Of a stretch of 64,000 nucleotides of DNA, positions 24,956-34,581 are shown in pieces (the first letter of the stretch is position 1; the number at the start of each line of letters is the position of its first letter). The stretch is taken from the NCBI GenBank assembly GCA_023396255.1, contig JAEWWU010000019.1:124001-188000 (forward strand), written 5' to 3'. This DNA is from Bacteroidota bacterium. Lineage in GTDB: Bacteria > Bacteroidota > Bacteroidia > Bacteroidales > Porphyromonadaceae. The translations under genes were made by a program, and so were the position numbers. The notes beneath the pieces were generated by a model. That model searched no databases and was not told the origin of the DNA. It worked only from the letters and a program-made list of their open reading frames with translations.

Positions 24956-25984
24956 CTACAAATTTCTACTATGAGTTTTTTCTTCAGAAGCAATTCCTGC
25001 CATAAGGAAGGTTTCCCTAAGGCCTTCCTCCAGATCATAGTGCGGCACAAATCCCAAATTCAACAAGGGGGTAACATCGCACAACCAATTGCGCTGTTTT
25101 AGGATAGGATATTTATCTCTGTTCAAAACAAAAGGTTTCCGGGTAATTTTGCTATATACAAAACCCAACTCGCAAGCCATTTTTATTATAAAAACGGGGA
25201 TGCGAACCTCCCGAATTTTCTTTCTCGTCAATTTCCGAATAATTTGAGTAAACTGGCTATCCGTATAGGCTTTACCATCGCTGAGTAAATAAGTTTTTTG
25301 CTCAGCCTCGGAACGAGTAAGAAGAAAAAAAACGGCTGCAGCTACATCTTTGACATAGACAAAACTGAGACGCTGCGGAGTAAGCCCCGAAACAAAGCTC
25401 CATCCCTTCATCATCGTCTTGATGGAAAGCAGATAGTCTTGATCTCCAAAACCATAAACCCCGGTAGGGCACAAAATTGTATAAGGGATGGGAGATTGTT
25501 TTACATATTCCTCTGCTTGTTTTTTACTACGCCCATATGCCGTATTTGGTTTTTGCTCCATATCAGCTCTAAGGGGGGCATTTGTAAAGTTCGCACCATA
25601 ACTCCCCATACTACTCATCAAGAAAAAGCGATAGGGTAAATATTCAAAAGACTGCAAGGCTGAAAGTAGGTATTCCGTATAACTGGCATTAACAACTTGA
25701 TAATCTCGAATATCAAAAGTCTTAGTCACCCCCGCATTGTGGATCACATAGTGAAAAGGAGGCTGAGCTTCTTCCGTTACGATGGTCCTAAAGGCTGCAA
25801 TTAAGTTCTCTTTCCGAGAAAAATCTACTTCCAACAAATGAACATTGGTAGCTACATCAACCTTATTTCTACTCTCTTTGCGTACAGCAACCCAAACCTC
25901 AAAGCCTTCTTCTTTTGCATATTCCAAAAGATATTTACCAATAAATCCGGTTCCTCCCGTTAGAAGCAATCTTTTTGTCTGCAT
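24956..25984 (-). CDS. NAD-dependent epimerase/dehydratase (extended SDR)
   Basis: A 342-residue extended short-chain dehydrogenase. The Rossmann motif TGGTGFIGKYL lies near residue 8, followed by HNAGVT (cofactor loop), the Ser of MSSMGSYG, the catalytic YGRSK (Y-x-x-x-K), and CPTGVYG. The upstream in-frame extension of 21 residues lacks any recognisable feature and is rejected in favour of ATG 25984 (MQTKRLLLTGGTGF). Probably acts on a nucleotide sugar or related cytosolic substrate. Co-directional with the nucleotidyltransferase and downstream of two tRNA genes. Specific activity unknown. Confidence 0.85.
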   Translation of the reverse strand: MQTKRLLLTGGTGFIGKYLLEYAKEEGFEVWVAVRKESRNKVDVATNVHLLEVDFSRKENLIAAFRTIVTEEAQPPFHYVIHNAGVTKTFDIRDYQVVNASYTEYLLSALQSFEYLPYRFFLMSSMGSYGANFTNAPLRADMEQKPNTAYGRSKKQAEEYVKQSPIPYTILCPTGVYGFGDQDYLLSIKTMMKGWSFVSGLTPQRLSFVYVKDVAAAVFFLLTRSEAEQKTYLLSDGKAYTDSQFTQIIRKLTRKKIREVRIPVFIIKMACELGFVYSKITRKPFVLNRDKYPILKQRNWLCDVTPLLNLGFVPHYDLEEGLRETFLMAGIASEEKTHSRNL

Positions 25985-26061
25985 CTCAAGTTTTCTCTGA
26001 ATACGTAACAAAAAAGCCCTGACACACGCCAAGACTTCACTAAACACTTAACCTAAAAAGG

Positions 26062-26135
26062 TGGAGCATATCGGACTTGAACCGATCACCTCGACACTGC
26101 CAGTGTCGCGCTCTAGCCAGATGAGCTAATGCCCC
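26062..26135 (-). tRNA. tRNA-Ala (anticodon GGC)
   Basis: A complete cloverleaf on the minus strand: acceptor GGGGCAT with ATGCTCC, D-arm GCTC...GAGC, anticodon stem CGACA/TGTCG with loop CTGGCAG (anticodon GGC), and T-arm ATCGG TTCAAGT CCGAT. The 3' CCA is not fully encoded. It follows tRNA-Lys by 13 bases, so the two are co-transcribed. Confidence 0.95.
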
Positions 26136-26148
26136 ATCACAAAAAAAG

Positions 26149-26221
26149 TGACCCCGGTGGGATTCGAACCCACGACCCAATGATTAAGAGTCATTTGCTC
26201 TACCAGCTGAGCTACGGAGTC
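26149..26221 (-). tRNA. tRNA-Lys (anticodon CTT)
   Basis: A complete cloverleaf on the minus strand: acceptor GACTCCG with CGGGGTC, D-arm GCTC...GAGC, anticodon stem AATGA/TCATT with loop CTCTTAA (anticodon CTT), and T-arm GTGGG TTCGAAT CCCAC. No encoded CCA. Confidence 0.95.
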
Positions 26222-26287
26222 ATTACAAACAAGATCCTCAAAAGTATTGAGTCACCTCCTAATGTGCCTCTTGCCGTAAATTCTTTG

Positions 26288-26295
26288 CAAAGGTA
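26288..26295 (-). promoter_or_regulatory. -7 box of the tRNA-Lys/tRNA-Ala operon
   Basis: The minus strand reads TACCTTTG, with a TTGC about 18 bases further upstream in the -33 position. It lies 66 bases before tRNA-Lys. Confidence 0.55.
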
Positions 26296-26369
26296 ACACA
26301 AATATTTTTATATGCAAGAAAAAAGAATACTAAAAACTTCTTCTACACTCGTACCTCGAGTCTTCCTAT

Positions 26370-26417
26370 AACCAAAGAGGGTTACCAAGTATTAGAGACA
26401 ATGTTTGGCAACCCTCT
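26370..26417 (-). terminator. Terminator-like hairpin after the 26458 gene
   Basis: AGAGGGTTACCAA (26376-26388) pairs with TTGGCAACCCTCT (26405-26417) with a single A-C mismatch. The minus strand then reads TTTGG. It closes the two-gene T9SS operon. Confidence 0.65.
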
Positions 26418-26457
26418 CTTCAATAAGCCTCTGCTCAAAAGCAGAATTTGTGTTCTT

Positions 26458-28152
26458 CTATTTGCGAATGGTGAAGCTGATTAAACGACCATCTACACCC
26501 ATCCAATACAAACCATCTTCCAAGAAAGAAACATCAAGTATATTCCTTTCTGTAGTCGCCTCTTTTTGGGCAATGCAGATCCCCGCACCATTGTAAAGAG
26601 AGATTGTACCCATAGATACTCCCTTGGGGAGTTCTACAGTAACAAAGTCTCGTGCCGGTATCGGATACACCCTCACAAAATCAGATTGCACCTGTTGCAC
26701 CGATGTTACAATCTCCTTCTTATCATCGAAAACCTTCCACCCTTTTCGGTTTGCTATGGCAATATCCCCCTCATTGAGCACATTCCCCTCCTCCACTTCA
26801 TCATCTCGAGAAGAAAAAACTCTGATAACCCCATCAGAGTTGTCTCGGTGAGGCAATAAAGAAAATATCTCCTTGAGACTCTCTGCCGACAATCGGTTTT
26901 TGTAGGCAACGATGTAAAAGAGCTTCTCGCATCCCTTGATCTCCATCTTTTCCATCAGGTTATACCCAACCGACAAATCCTCTAACAAGGGACAAGGTGT
27001 ACAATTTATCTCTGTCAGCCTATTACCCAACAAAGACAAAGAAATCAAGTTGGGCAGATTTTCCAAAGCAATCTTCGACAACTGATTATTAGAAAGATTT
27101 AACTCCTGCAAAAGAGGCAAACGCCCCAAGGAAACCTCTGTCAAAGCATTGTCATTGGCTTCTAACACTTCCAGTAAAGGAAGATCGGGGACCTGCAGAT
27201 TTTTTATGGTATTGGAGTAACAACTAACTTTTTTAAGCCATTCACCTCTGACTATATTCAACGTTTTGATGTCATCATTGTAGCATTGAAACAATTCCAA
27301 GTCCGGACTATAGATCTTAATGGTTCCTTGCGGGACTCCCTCTATTTTTTCTTTTGCCGAAGGAGATAAATTGTATTTCTGAATCACCCCATCTCCCCAA
27401 TCAATCCCGATGGACTCTGTCTCTTTGGTTTTTACATACAGAGCAATAGGGTCGGTTGCCTGGCAATTCATCACAATATCGGGGGTGGATAGAACAGGTT
27501 CTGCAGAGGCAAACGAAACCTCAACCTGCGTATCTGACATAATTTTCAAGAGAAGCTTGGATTCTGATGTTTTTCTTTCTTCTCCATTCACCCGCCAAAA
27601 GCGAATCTCTCTTCCGGCACTGGGGAAAGCTCTGAAGAGAAGTTCCGTTCCCTCTTGCACAAGATCTCCCGATACAATTGAGGAAGGAGACCACCCGTCG
27701 CTTTTCTCTGCAGTTATGGAACCATCCTCCGAGTGACTTCCGGAAGCCAATCCAAAAATTACTTTGTATTTTTTCCCTATGCCTTCGAGATGAGCCGTCA
27801 CAGCAATATCGCCTTGCAATGGATCAGTCCCAAGAGCAGAACTAATATCCGACTGAGAAAGGTATGGATACTGGTTATCTCCTCCAAAAAAGTCTTTTAC
27901 CCGAACACCATTGACCTCCCAATAAGAAACTTTTTCCGATGCCACTTTTATAATAAACTGTTCCGGATAGCGATAAGTTCCGTCTGCTTGGGGAGATACC
28001 TCAACCTCTTGAAACGATTCATCGTAGGTAAAAACCTTATAGGAGACATCTTCCAATGCCACAATAGAAACCCTCAAAGTTTGTGCATAAGATGCTGCCA
28101 AGGAGAGCACCAAAGAAAGGGTTAAAGAAAAACAACGGTACACTTTTTTCAT
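26458..28152 (-). CDS. T9SS-exported protein with beta repeats followed by a short LRR domain
   Basis: A 564-residue protein. Signal peptide (CFSLTLSLVLSLAASYA), two InlB-like beta repeats (about 25-210; YWEVNGVRV and FWRVNGEERK are the repeat cores), then a cap with IDWGDG (about 250), about seven leucine-rich repeats (LPLLQELNLSNNQLSKI and similar, about 290-430), and a C-terminal T9SS type-A sorting domain (ISLYNGAGICI ... LDVSFLEDGLYWMGV). The modules are those of the LRR proteins at 8551 and 31264 but in the opposite order (beta repeats first). It starts 12 bases after the stop of the 28165 gene, so the two form an operon and may act together at the surface. Function inferred only as surface-exposed binding. 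Confidence 0.82.
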   Translation of the reverse strand: MKKVYRCFSLTLSLVLSLAASYAQTLRVSIVALEDVSYKVFTYDESFQEVEVSPQADGTYRYPEQFIIKVASEKVSYWEVNGVRVKDFFGGDNQYPYLSQSDISSALGTDPLQGDIAVTAHLEGIGKKYKVIFGLASGSHSEDGSITAEKSDGWSPSSIVSGDLVQEGTELLFRAFPSAGREIRFWRVNGEERKTSESKLLLKIMSDTQVEVSFASAEPVLSTPDIVMNCQATDPIALYVKTKETESIGIDWGDGVIQKYNLSPSAKEKIEGVPQGTIKIYSPDLELFQCYNDDIKTLNIVRGEWLKKVSCYSNTIKNLQVPDLPLLEVLEANDNALTEVSLGRLPLLQELNLSNNQLSKIALENLPNLISLSLLGNRLTEINCTPCPLLEDLSVGYNLMEKMEIKGCEKLFYIVAYKNRLSAESLKEIFSLLPHRDNSDGVIRVFSSRDDEVEEGNVLNEGDIAIANRKGWKVFDDKKEIVTSVQQVQSDFVRVYPIPARDFVTVELPKGVSMGTISLYNGAGICIAQKEATTERNILDVSFLEDGLYWMGVDGRLISFTIRK

Positions 28153-28164
28153 CTTCTTGGATCC

Positions 28165-29982
28165 TTATTTGTTGATAAATACTTTTGCAATATGACTTTT
28201 GCCGGTTGCTGTGGTAACCTTTACTACATATCCACCGCAAGCGAGATTTTCGTTTACAACCCGTTGACCCAAAGAGTTGTAGACAACTATCGAAAGATGA
28301 TCTCCTTGGGGTACAATCTTGCCATCTTCTACAACAAAAGAGAAATCTTTTTGCCAATCGGAACAAACTGACAACGGGAAATTTGGCAACGCCTTCTCTT
28401 CGGCATTGAAGACCTCACAGTCGGCAAGGTTATCCTTATTAAACGGTTTGGCTATAAAGGCAACAATTACCACATCTTCGGGCTTCCACTCTTTGGAGAT
28501 AACAATCTGTTTGGACAGAGAATAAGTATCACCCTTCCAAACGAGGGGCTCCCCCGTGAAGGAGGAGACAAACTCACGTATGGTATGCTGGTGTACATAC
28601 TCTTTTAACTGTAACTGCTCTACTCCGGCTTGCGTATTGGTCGCGATATTGTTTTCAATGACAAGAATGGTTGCTCGGCATTGATCTTGAGACACCTCTT
28701 CCAAAACAGCCTCTCCAGAAAGAGTAACATTGAGCAATCCGGACTCTCGGTTCCAATCTCCATCAATTGCCAAAGAGACAAAAGCCGGACGGGACAGCTC
28801 TTCTTCGTATAGTTCTTGGATTCGTTCGGACCACGGGATTGCAAAGGTAGGCACCGTGTAGGGTCCCTTCATAATGCGCCGATTTAGCATCATTGCCGGA
28901 TTGTAGGTAGCCGGATTACCAAAAAGGAAAAGCAGCTCTCTCGAGCCCGGGTGGGTAAACTTGTCTTCATTAAACCCTACGTGATGCTGCACCCACACCA
29001 CCTTGTCCGTATAACCCGGCAAGGCATAATTAAGATCTGTTTGAGCATACGGAGTCAAAGTACTCCGTTCTGTACCAAACTGCTCCTGCAATATTTTTCT
29101 CGAAAAACTTTTGTTATAACTATAAATGTGTTGAGAATACGGGAATGGCTCTCTAAGTGCTACCCCATTGCAAGCTATAACTTCGCAAACCAACTCTCCA
29201 CTATGAGTGGGAGTTGTAATTTCAACCACCCATTTGCTTTCAGTACCAGAAGAAAAAGAGGGTGTTTCTATCACCCGCGTCTGTTGCTCTCCATCAGCAT
29301 ATCGATACCGAATGGTGACATTCTCAATAGGATTAACTCCACAGTTGGTTGCCGAAAATGTCGCCTTTAGGGATGTTCCCTTACGCAAATATTCATCCGA
29401 TTCGATATAATTGACATACATTAGGTTGCGGGCTCGCTCTTGAGAAACTTCCAGAATCAATTGAACCATCAAATTGGATCCATAACCATTACTATATTTA
29501 ACAAAATCTCCTCCGTATTGAGAAATATAGATTCCGTACTCTCGAGCTTTACCAAAAGATTGCACCCCAATTACATTTTTCTCCTTTAGGTTGTCGAAAT
29601 CATACCCTACAACCAATCCCTTACCATCTATTTCCAAAGGGGTTGCGAAGAGAACTTCATTCCATCCCCTTATCAATCTAATTTGTTCCTTTCTTAGAGC
29701 TTCTTCCTTAAAACTCTTCTTTACAAAGACGTTGGCATCTATATCGTGCAAAACAGCAACACGAATACCAATTACTTTACCTCCAGAATATGGGGCTAAA
29801 AAATCATCTGTAAAGAAAGCCGCCGCCCCTAAATGAGAGGGTTCTTCTTCGTATCCTATTGCAGTCCTATCTTTGGGTTCCTCATAAGCACAATAACCGT
29901 AAAAAATCTTCTCTCCTCGAACATTTGTTGCCAATCCAAGACAAACGAGGAAGAAAAAGAGTGCAACACTTTTGTTGTTCAT
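28165..29982 (-). CDS. T9SS-exported Omp28-like protein lacking the CxxC motif
   Basis: A 605-residue protein with a signal peptide (VALFFFLVCLGLATNVRG), an N-terminal beta domain, a CARDB-like middle (LKATFSATNCGVNPIENVTI), an Omp28/thioredoxin-like domain (about 300-430), and a C-terminal sorting domain (IVVYNSLGQRVVNENLACGGYVVKV...KVFINK). It is a paralogue of the protein at 46065: compare WVQHHVGFNEDKFTHP with YYQHHAGFGEDSFTLP. That protein carries TERCPNCPFG; here the corresponding stretch reads TERSTLTPYA, so both thiol cysteines are gone. A redox role is therefore unlikely for this copy, and a structural or binding role is inferred. First gene of a two-gene operon. Confidence 0.8.
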   Translation of the reverse strand: MNNKSVALFFFLVCLGLATNVRGEKIFYGYCAYEEPKDRTAIGYEEEPSHLGAAAFFTDDFLAPYSGGKVIGIRVAVLHDIDANVFVKKSFKEEALRKEQIRLIRGWNEVLFATPLEIDGKGLVVGYDFDNLKEKNVIGVQSFGKAREYGIYISQYGGDFVKYSNGYGSNLMVQLILEVSQERARNLMYVNYIESDEYLRKGTSLKATFSATNCGVNPIENVTIRYRYADGEQQTRVIETPSFSSGTESKWVVEITTPTHSGELVCEVIACNGVALREPFPYSQHIYSYNKSFSRKILQEQFGTERSTLTPYAQTDLNYALPGYTDKVVWVQHHVGFNEDKFTHPGSRELLFLFGNPATYNPAMMLNRRIMKGPYTVPTFAIPWSERIQELYEEELSRPAFVSLAIDGDWNRESGLLNVTLSGEAVLEEVSQDQCRATILVIENNIATNTQAGVEQLQLKEYVHQHTIREFVSSFTGEPLVWKGDTYSLSKQIVISKEWKPEDVVIVAFIAKPFNKDNLADCEVFNAEEKALPNFPLSVCSDWQKDFSFVVEDGKIVPQGDHLSIVVYNSLGQRVVNENLACGGYVVKVTTATGKSHIAKVFINK

Positions 29983-30199
29983 ACCATACTACGTTAATTT
30001 GGAAATAAAAAAAACACATACAAGATAAAAATAAATAAAAAAAAAGAACCTATAACCATTATTATTCCAAAAACGATATAAAACTATCACAATTTTCTAA
30101 TCGGAAGTTCCCCCTCCAAAAATTCATCCTCAATTCCCTTCTGTACTTAATATCACAAAAACAAAATATCTTAGCAGTAGAAGCTTTTTCTCCCAAGTA

Positions 30200-30895
30200 A
30201 TGAAAATAACAGTACAAGACATCGAAAGGAAATTTGACCGATTCAACCAAGAGATTTTTTGTGGCAAACTCCCGCCCGTCCCCATAGAATTAAGCCGAGC
30301 CAAAAGTTTCCTGGGAATGTGCTGTTGTCAAAAACACAAAAACTTTTTTGGGAAGGAAGAAAAATACAACTTCAAGTTGCGCTTTAGCACTCAAATAGAT
30401 TTATCCGAACAAGAGTTTGAAGATACGCTTATACACGAAATGATACACTATTATATCGGTATCAATCGTCTCAAAGACACTGCTCCACACGGAAAGATAT
30501 TTCGACATTTAATGCAGAGCATCAATGAGCAGTATGGCAGACATATAACCATATCGCACAAACTCTCCGAAGAGCAAATGCAGCAACTTTCTCCCCCAGA
30601 CAAAAGGAGCCGAATCGTTGCTGTTGTCTGTCTTCGAGACCTCCGAAAAGGAATCAAAATACTCCCCAACATCCCCGAAAAAATATTCGGATATTGTACC
30701 GCCCTCAGTAAACACCGAGATATCCAGTCAGTCTCTTTGTACAAAAGTGACAACATCTTTTTTCATCGTTTTCCCCGCTCTTGTACCACCAAGATACACC
30801 TCTTATCTAGCGAAGAAATTACAAAAAATATAGTCGGAGCAAAGCCTCTTTTTTGTGATGGACTAAAAGTTTGGCAGGCTCCCAAATTGGATTAA
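30200..30895 (+). CDS. SprT-like zinc metalloprotease-fold protein
   Basis: A 231-residue SprT-like protein. The N-terminus (DIERKFDRFNQEIFCGKLPPVPIELS) and the zinc motif LIHEMIHYYIG (H-E-x-x-H) are typical of the family. The downstream PHGKIFRHLMQSIN supplies the third zinc ligand position. SprT-like domains occur in Spartan-type DNA-protein crosslink proteases, but many bacterial members are uncharacterised. The C-terminal 90 residues (repeated short hydrophobic/basic strands) contain no obvious zinc ribbon Cys cluster, though C-C-C-Q-K near residue 37 is Cys-rich. No signal peptide; cytosolic. It stands alone, divergent from the T9SS operon. Confidence 0.8.
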   Translation: MKITVQDIERKFDRFNQEIFCGKLPPVPIELSRAKSFLGMCCCQKHKNFFGKEEKYNFKLRFSTQIDLSEQEFEDTLIHEMIHYYIGINRLKDTAPHGKIFRHLMQSINEQYGRHITISHKLSEEQMQQLSPPDKRSRIVAVVCLRDLRKGIKILPNIPEKIFGYCTALSKHRDIQSVSLYKSDNIFFHRFPRSCTTKIHLLSSEEITKNIVGAKPLFCDGLKVWQAPKLD

Positions 30896-31263
30896 ACGAC
30901 AAAGTATACCCTTTCCGGTCCCTCTCTAAATCAGCAATATTGCAACAACTTCCTCCTATTTACACTCTTCGATTTAAGTTTCCTCCTTCCTCACAAAGCA
31001 CCCCATTTAAGACTATCCGAAAGAGGCTCCAATTTGCAGGGATAAAAAATATTTTTTCTTGGACGGAATAAAAATTAGTAGGGAATTACCAGAAATTAGT
31101 TCCCTCAAAATAATCCATCCCAAAGAACCATTTTTTACTCCATAAGAAAGCGCAAACAATTAACACTTTATTATGAAATAAAATCAATACAAACATCGAA
31201 AATCTTTTTTTTAGTTTATTATCTATATTTGTATTATCGTTTTAGCAAATATAAACCACCATT
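30896..31263. other. Intergenic region containing repeat copy D
   Basis: A 368-base spacer between two plus-strand genes. Besides repeat copy D it holds only AT-rich sequence; bases 31140-31260 are the probable promoter region for the LRR protein. No gene is supported. Confidence 0.5.
31031..31115 (-). repeat. Dispersed three-arm palindromic repeat, copy D
   Basis: On the minus strand: arm b (TTTTGAGGGAACTAATTT), arm c (TAATTCCCTACTAATT), TTTATTCCGTCCAAG and AAAAAATATTTTTT. The c arm plus signature is identical over 26 bases to copies C and F. Arm a is missing, and an extra TTTGCAGGGA lies beyond the A/T run (31033-31042). Confidence 0.85.
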
Positions 31264-33972
31264 ATGAAAAACCTATTTACCAACTGTAGTCAACTAAGGA
31301 AAAGAGCAATTACTTTAGGGCTTTGTGCATTGTGGGGAAGCAATCTGTGCGGACAAACCCAAAGCGAACCATACATCACCGTAACCACAGACAGGTATCT
31401 AAAAAACTGGTCCATTCAAGCCAATAGCGATGGGACGACCGGGGTACAACAAACTATTTGGGCAGACTTCAACAACAACGGAACTCGTGACAATGGGGAA
31501 GGATTTATCTATGGACAGGACAACAAAAGTGCCGTAGATGCCAGCAATAAAACCCTCAAAATATACGGCAAGGTTGCAGAATTGCAGCTTATGCTCAATC
31601 GAGTCAAAGAAATAGACCTAAGCCACAATCCACACTTGCAGTATGCTAATCTATCGGACAATATGCTCTCATCGGTGAACTTTAGCAACAATCCCGAACT
31701 CTTCGGAGTAGATGTGTGCAACAATCCTATGCTAACCTCTATAGATGTAACCCAACTGCCCAAGCTAACCAAATTGGTTGCCTATAAAACAGGGATTAGC
31801 TCTTTTGACCTCACCCATAACCCCAACTTGACCAGCTTGCAGTGCAAACGAACCAAAATAACCTCTTTGGATTTGAGCAAAAATCCAAAACTTTTTTGGT
31901 TGGATTGTGCCGAAAATAGATTGACCACTTTAGATGTAACCCAAAACCCGGAACTCACAGACTTAATAGCTCCGCTTTGCGACCTTGGTACAGTTGATCT
32001 GAGTCGAAACAAGAAACTGAAAAATGTCAGTCTGCATAGTTGCAAACTAACCGAACTAAATCTCTCGGCCAACGAAAACCTCGGCCAACTATTTATTTAT
32101 AGCAATCAGATAGATATGATGGCAATGAGTCAATTGGTACGCACTCTTGCCGATCGTTCCGGAACAACTGCCGGAAAATTGTACGTTATGGACACCAAAG
32201 CCGGGACATCACATCCGGAAAACAACAAGTTCATCGACTCTTTCGCAGCTATATGCAAACAAAAAAATTGGACGGTATACGACTATCGTGGCGCAGAAAA
32301 CAAGGGAGATAATCCCTACGATGGAGAAAAAGTGACCCCAAACATAGCCATAAGGCTATCCGACACCTCTAAAGAAATAACGATAGGGCTTGGTGGATTG
32401 GCATCGTCTTCCTTTGTCATTGATTGGGGGGAAGGAAATTTGGAAAAATTTGAAGGAGCCAAAAACATCAGAAAAACACCAAAGGCCAATTTGATAAAAG
32501 TCTATGGTGACGAGCTGATGATTCTTAAAGCCGTTGGTCAGGGTTTAACCGAGGTTACATTTGGCAACAACCCCAAATTGGCTAAAATACAAATCGACGG
32601 AAACCAAATTTCCTCGCTCAATGTCAGCAACCTGCCAGCTCTGCAAGGGTTATACTGCTCTGAAAACAAAATCAATGGCACCATAGATCTTTCTGCTTGC
32701 ACCAATCTGACCGGCATAGATTTCTCTCGCAACCAAATATCCGGAAAAATAGACCTTTCCAAGGCAGACCGGCTCTCTTCGGTTAAGTTGTACAACAATC
32801 AAGTGACAGAGCTCATCCTCCCAGCATCATCTCTATTGCAGGCCATAGACTGCGATTCTAACCAAATAGCAACACTTTCGCTGGGACAAATACCGGAGTT
32901 ACAAGAACTCAACTGCGGGTACAACCAACTGAAAGAACTTCTGCTTGCCAACAACACCAAGCTCACCAAACTATACTGCCCAGGAAATCAATTGACAACA
33001 TTAGATCTGAAAAACAACAAACTACTGACTACGGTTGTCGCCTCCGATAACAAACTAAAATCCATAGATCTATCGGCTTGTTCACTTATAACAGACCTAT
33101 TTTTACAAAACAATAACTTGAACATCTTAGATCTGAACAGTAACAAAGAGCTCAAATGGACCAACCTATCGGATAATAAACTAAGTGGTGCTGTTTCTTT
33201 TGCCCTCCAACCTCAGTTACAACAATTACGCATAGGAGGCAATCAAATAACATCGCTCGACTTACAAAAGAATGGAGCCATCACTGTCTTGTTTGCCGAT
33301 CGCAATCAACTCAAAGAGCTTGATATAAGTCTCCAAAAAAATCTCGTATGGCTTGCTTGCAACGACAATCAACTCTCCCAAATAAATCTGTCTCAAAACC
33401 CCAATATCGCTTGGCTGGAGTGCCACAACAATTTACTCTCTGCACTCAACATTGATGCACAGAAAAATCTACAAAAACTATTCTGCTACAACAACCAACT
33501 CACCTCTCTCAATATTACGGGGAAAAGAGGACTGCAATCTCTTCTTATCCAACAAAACAGAATAGAGGCAGATGCTCTCAATGCCATAATAGAGGTGCTC
33601 CCGGATGTTACAGCCGTTGAAATTCACGACAACAATAAAGATTGGGCAAAACGACTCAATATAAAGGACAATCCGGGGACTCAACAAAGCAAGTATGAAT
33701 CCGCCAAGGCCAAAGGTTGGATTGTAACCACTGGGTTGGAAATATCTTCTATCTTCACCCAAACCAATCCCCTGAGCTATATCCCCGAAACCGCAACTCT
33801 GCAATGCTGCTTCCCTATGATTTCTGTACAAATCTATCAAAGCAACGGAACATTGATCGATTTGCTCCCCTTCGGACAAATCTACGACCTACAAGCTCTC
33901 CGCAATGGTCTCTATATCATTGTGGCACAAGCTACCAATGGGCAGCAATATTCTATAAAGATTTGCAAATAA
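31264..33972 (+). CDS. T9SS-exported leucine-rich-repeat surface protein
   Basis: A 902-residue protein. Signal peptide (about 1-30, ending near LCG-QTQ), then a degenerate cap with WADFNNNGTRDNGEG instead of IDWGDG. A first LRR block spans about 120-290, a second cap with IDWGEG lies near residue 387, and a longer second LRR block covers about 425-775 with about sixteen repeats of the L..L.C..NQL..LDL..N type. A T9SS sorting domain ends the protein (ISVQIYQSNGTLIDLLPFG ... ALRNGLYIIVAQA ... KICK). The same cap-LRR duplication is seen at 8551 but without the InlB-like beta repeats. Expected location is the outer surface; adhesion is inferred from related Porphyromonas and Tannerella LRR proteins, not shown here. 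Confidence 0.85.
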   Translation: MKNLFTNCSQLRKRAITLGLCALWGSNLCGQTQSEPYITVTTDRYLKNWSIQANSDGTTGVQQTIWADFNNNGTRDNGEGFIYGQDNKSAVDASNKTLKIYGKVAELQLMLNRVKEIDLSHNPHLQYANLSDNMLSSVNFSNNPELFGVDVCNNPMLTSIDVTQLPKLTKLVAYKTGISSFDLTHNPNLTSLQCKRTKITSLDLSKNPKLFWLDCAENRLTTLDVTQNPELTDLIAPLCDLGTVDLSRNKKLKNVSLHSCKLTELNLSANENLGQLFIYSNQIDMMAMSQLVRTLADRSGTTAGKLYVMDTKAGTSHPENNKFIDSFAAICKQKNWTVYDYRGAENKGDNPYDGEKVTPNIAIRLSDTSKEITIGLGGLASSSFVIDWGEGNLEKFEGAKNIRKTPKANLIKVYGDELMILKAVGQGLTEVTFGNNPKLAKIQIDGNQISSLNVSNLPALQGLYCSENKINGTIDLSACTNLTGIDFSRNQISGKIDLSKADRLSSVKLYNNQVTELILPASSLLQAIDCDSNQIATLSLGQIPELQELNCGYNQLKELLLANNTKLTKLYCPGNQLTTLDLKNNKLLTTVVASDNKLKSIDLSACSLITDLFLQNNNLNILDLNSNKELKWTNLSDNKLSGAVSFALQPQLQQLRIGGNQITSLDLQKNGAITVLFADRNQLKELDISLQKNLVWLACNDNQLSQINLSQNPNIAWLECHNNLLSALNIDAQKNLQKLFCYNNQLTSLNITGKRGLQSLLIQQNRIEADALNAIIEVLPDVTAVEIHDNNKDWAKRLNIKDNPGTQQSKYESAKAKGWIVTTGLEISSIFTQTNPLSYIPETATLQCCFPMISVQIYQSNGTLIDLLPFGQIYDLQALRNGLYIIVAQATNGQQYSIKICK

Positions 33973-34567
33973 GATGGTAGAATAAGGAATTAACACTTTA
34001 GAGAGTAGACACAATTCCGTCTGAGAAAGTAACCGGAATAAGCGACCTACACTTCAAAGCTCCTAAGGGGGGTGTATCTCAATGGTAATCTTAGGGTACA
34101 TCCTCTTTATTTTTCAATAATATTCTTTCCCAAAAGATTGCGCCATAGAAAGCATTATACCTCCTTTTGAAATATCTCTTCATAAAGCAATAAATTGAGG
34201 GTAAGATTATTTCGACCTCAAAAGAGACATCGAAAAAAACGAATCTATCATTAAATTCTTAGATCTTAATAAATCGATAGGAACAATCATAGGGATTACA
34301 CAGATTGTGTAATCCTCTGGGGCAATAAGAACATATTTTGATTCTCTTCTTGCCGTTCGGTTATAGCGCACACAAGTCCTACCTCTCGACAAAATATTCA
34401 CGTCTTTTTGTTTCTGTTTTGGGATAAACGAGGTATAACCTCTCTGCACTATTTTAAAAGAGCTAACACCTTTTTATTAACAGAATTTTGTGCCATCAAA
34501 TTTATTTCCCCTTGTCAATACACTACATTTTTCAGAGCAAAACCCATTATCTTTCTTTTTTTCTTTG
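33973..34567. other. Intergenic region upstream of rplU
   Basis: About 600 bases without a supportable gene. It contains a perfect 9-base-pair hairpin (GGATTACAC 34293-34301 with GTGTAATCC 34307-34315, 5-base loop) and a looser inverted pair around 34065-34115. Neither is followed by a clear T-run. The right end leads into the rplU promoter. Confidence 0.45.
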
Positions 34568-34575
34568 TACCTTTG
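34568..34575 (+). promoter_or_regulatory. -7 box of rplU-rpmA
   Basis: TACCTTTG, a perfect TAnnTTTG match. It predicts a start near 34582 and a leader of about 83 bases. Confidence 0.6.
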
Positions 34576-34581
34576 CGCCGG

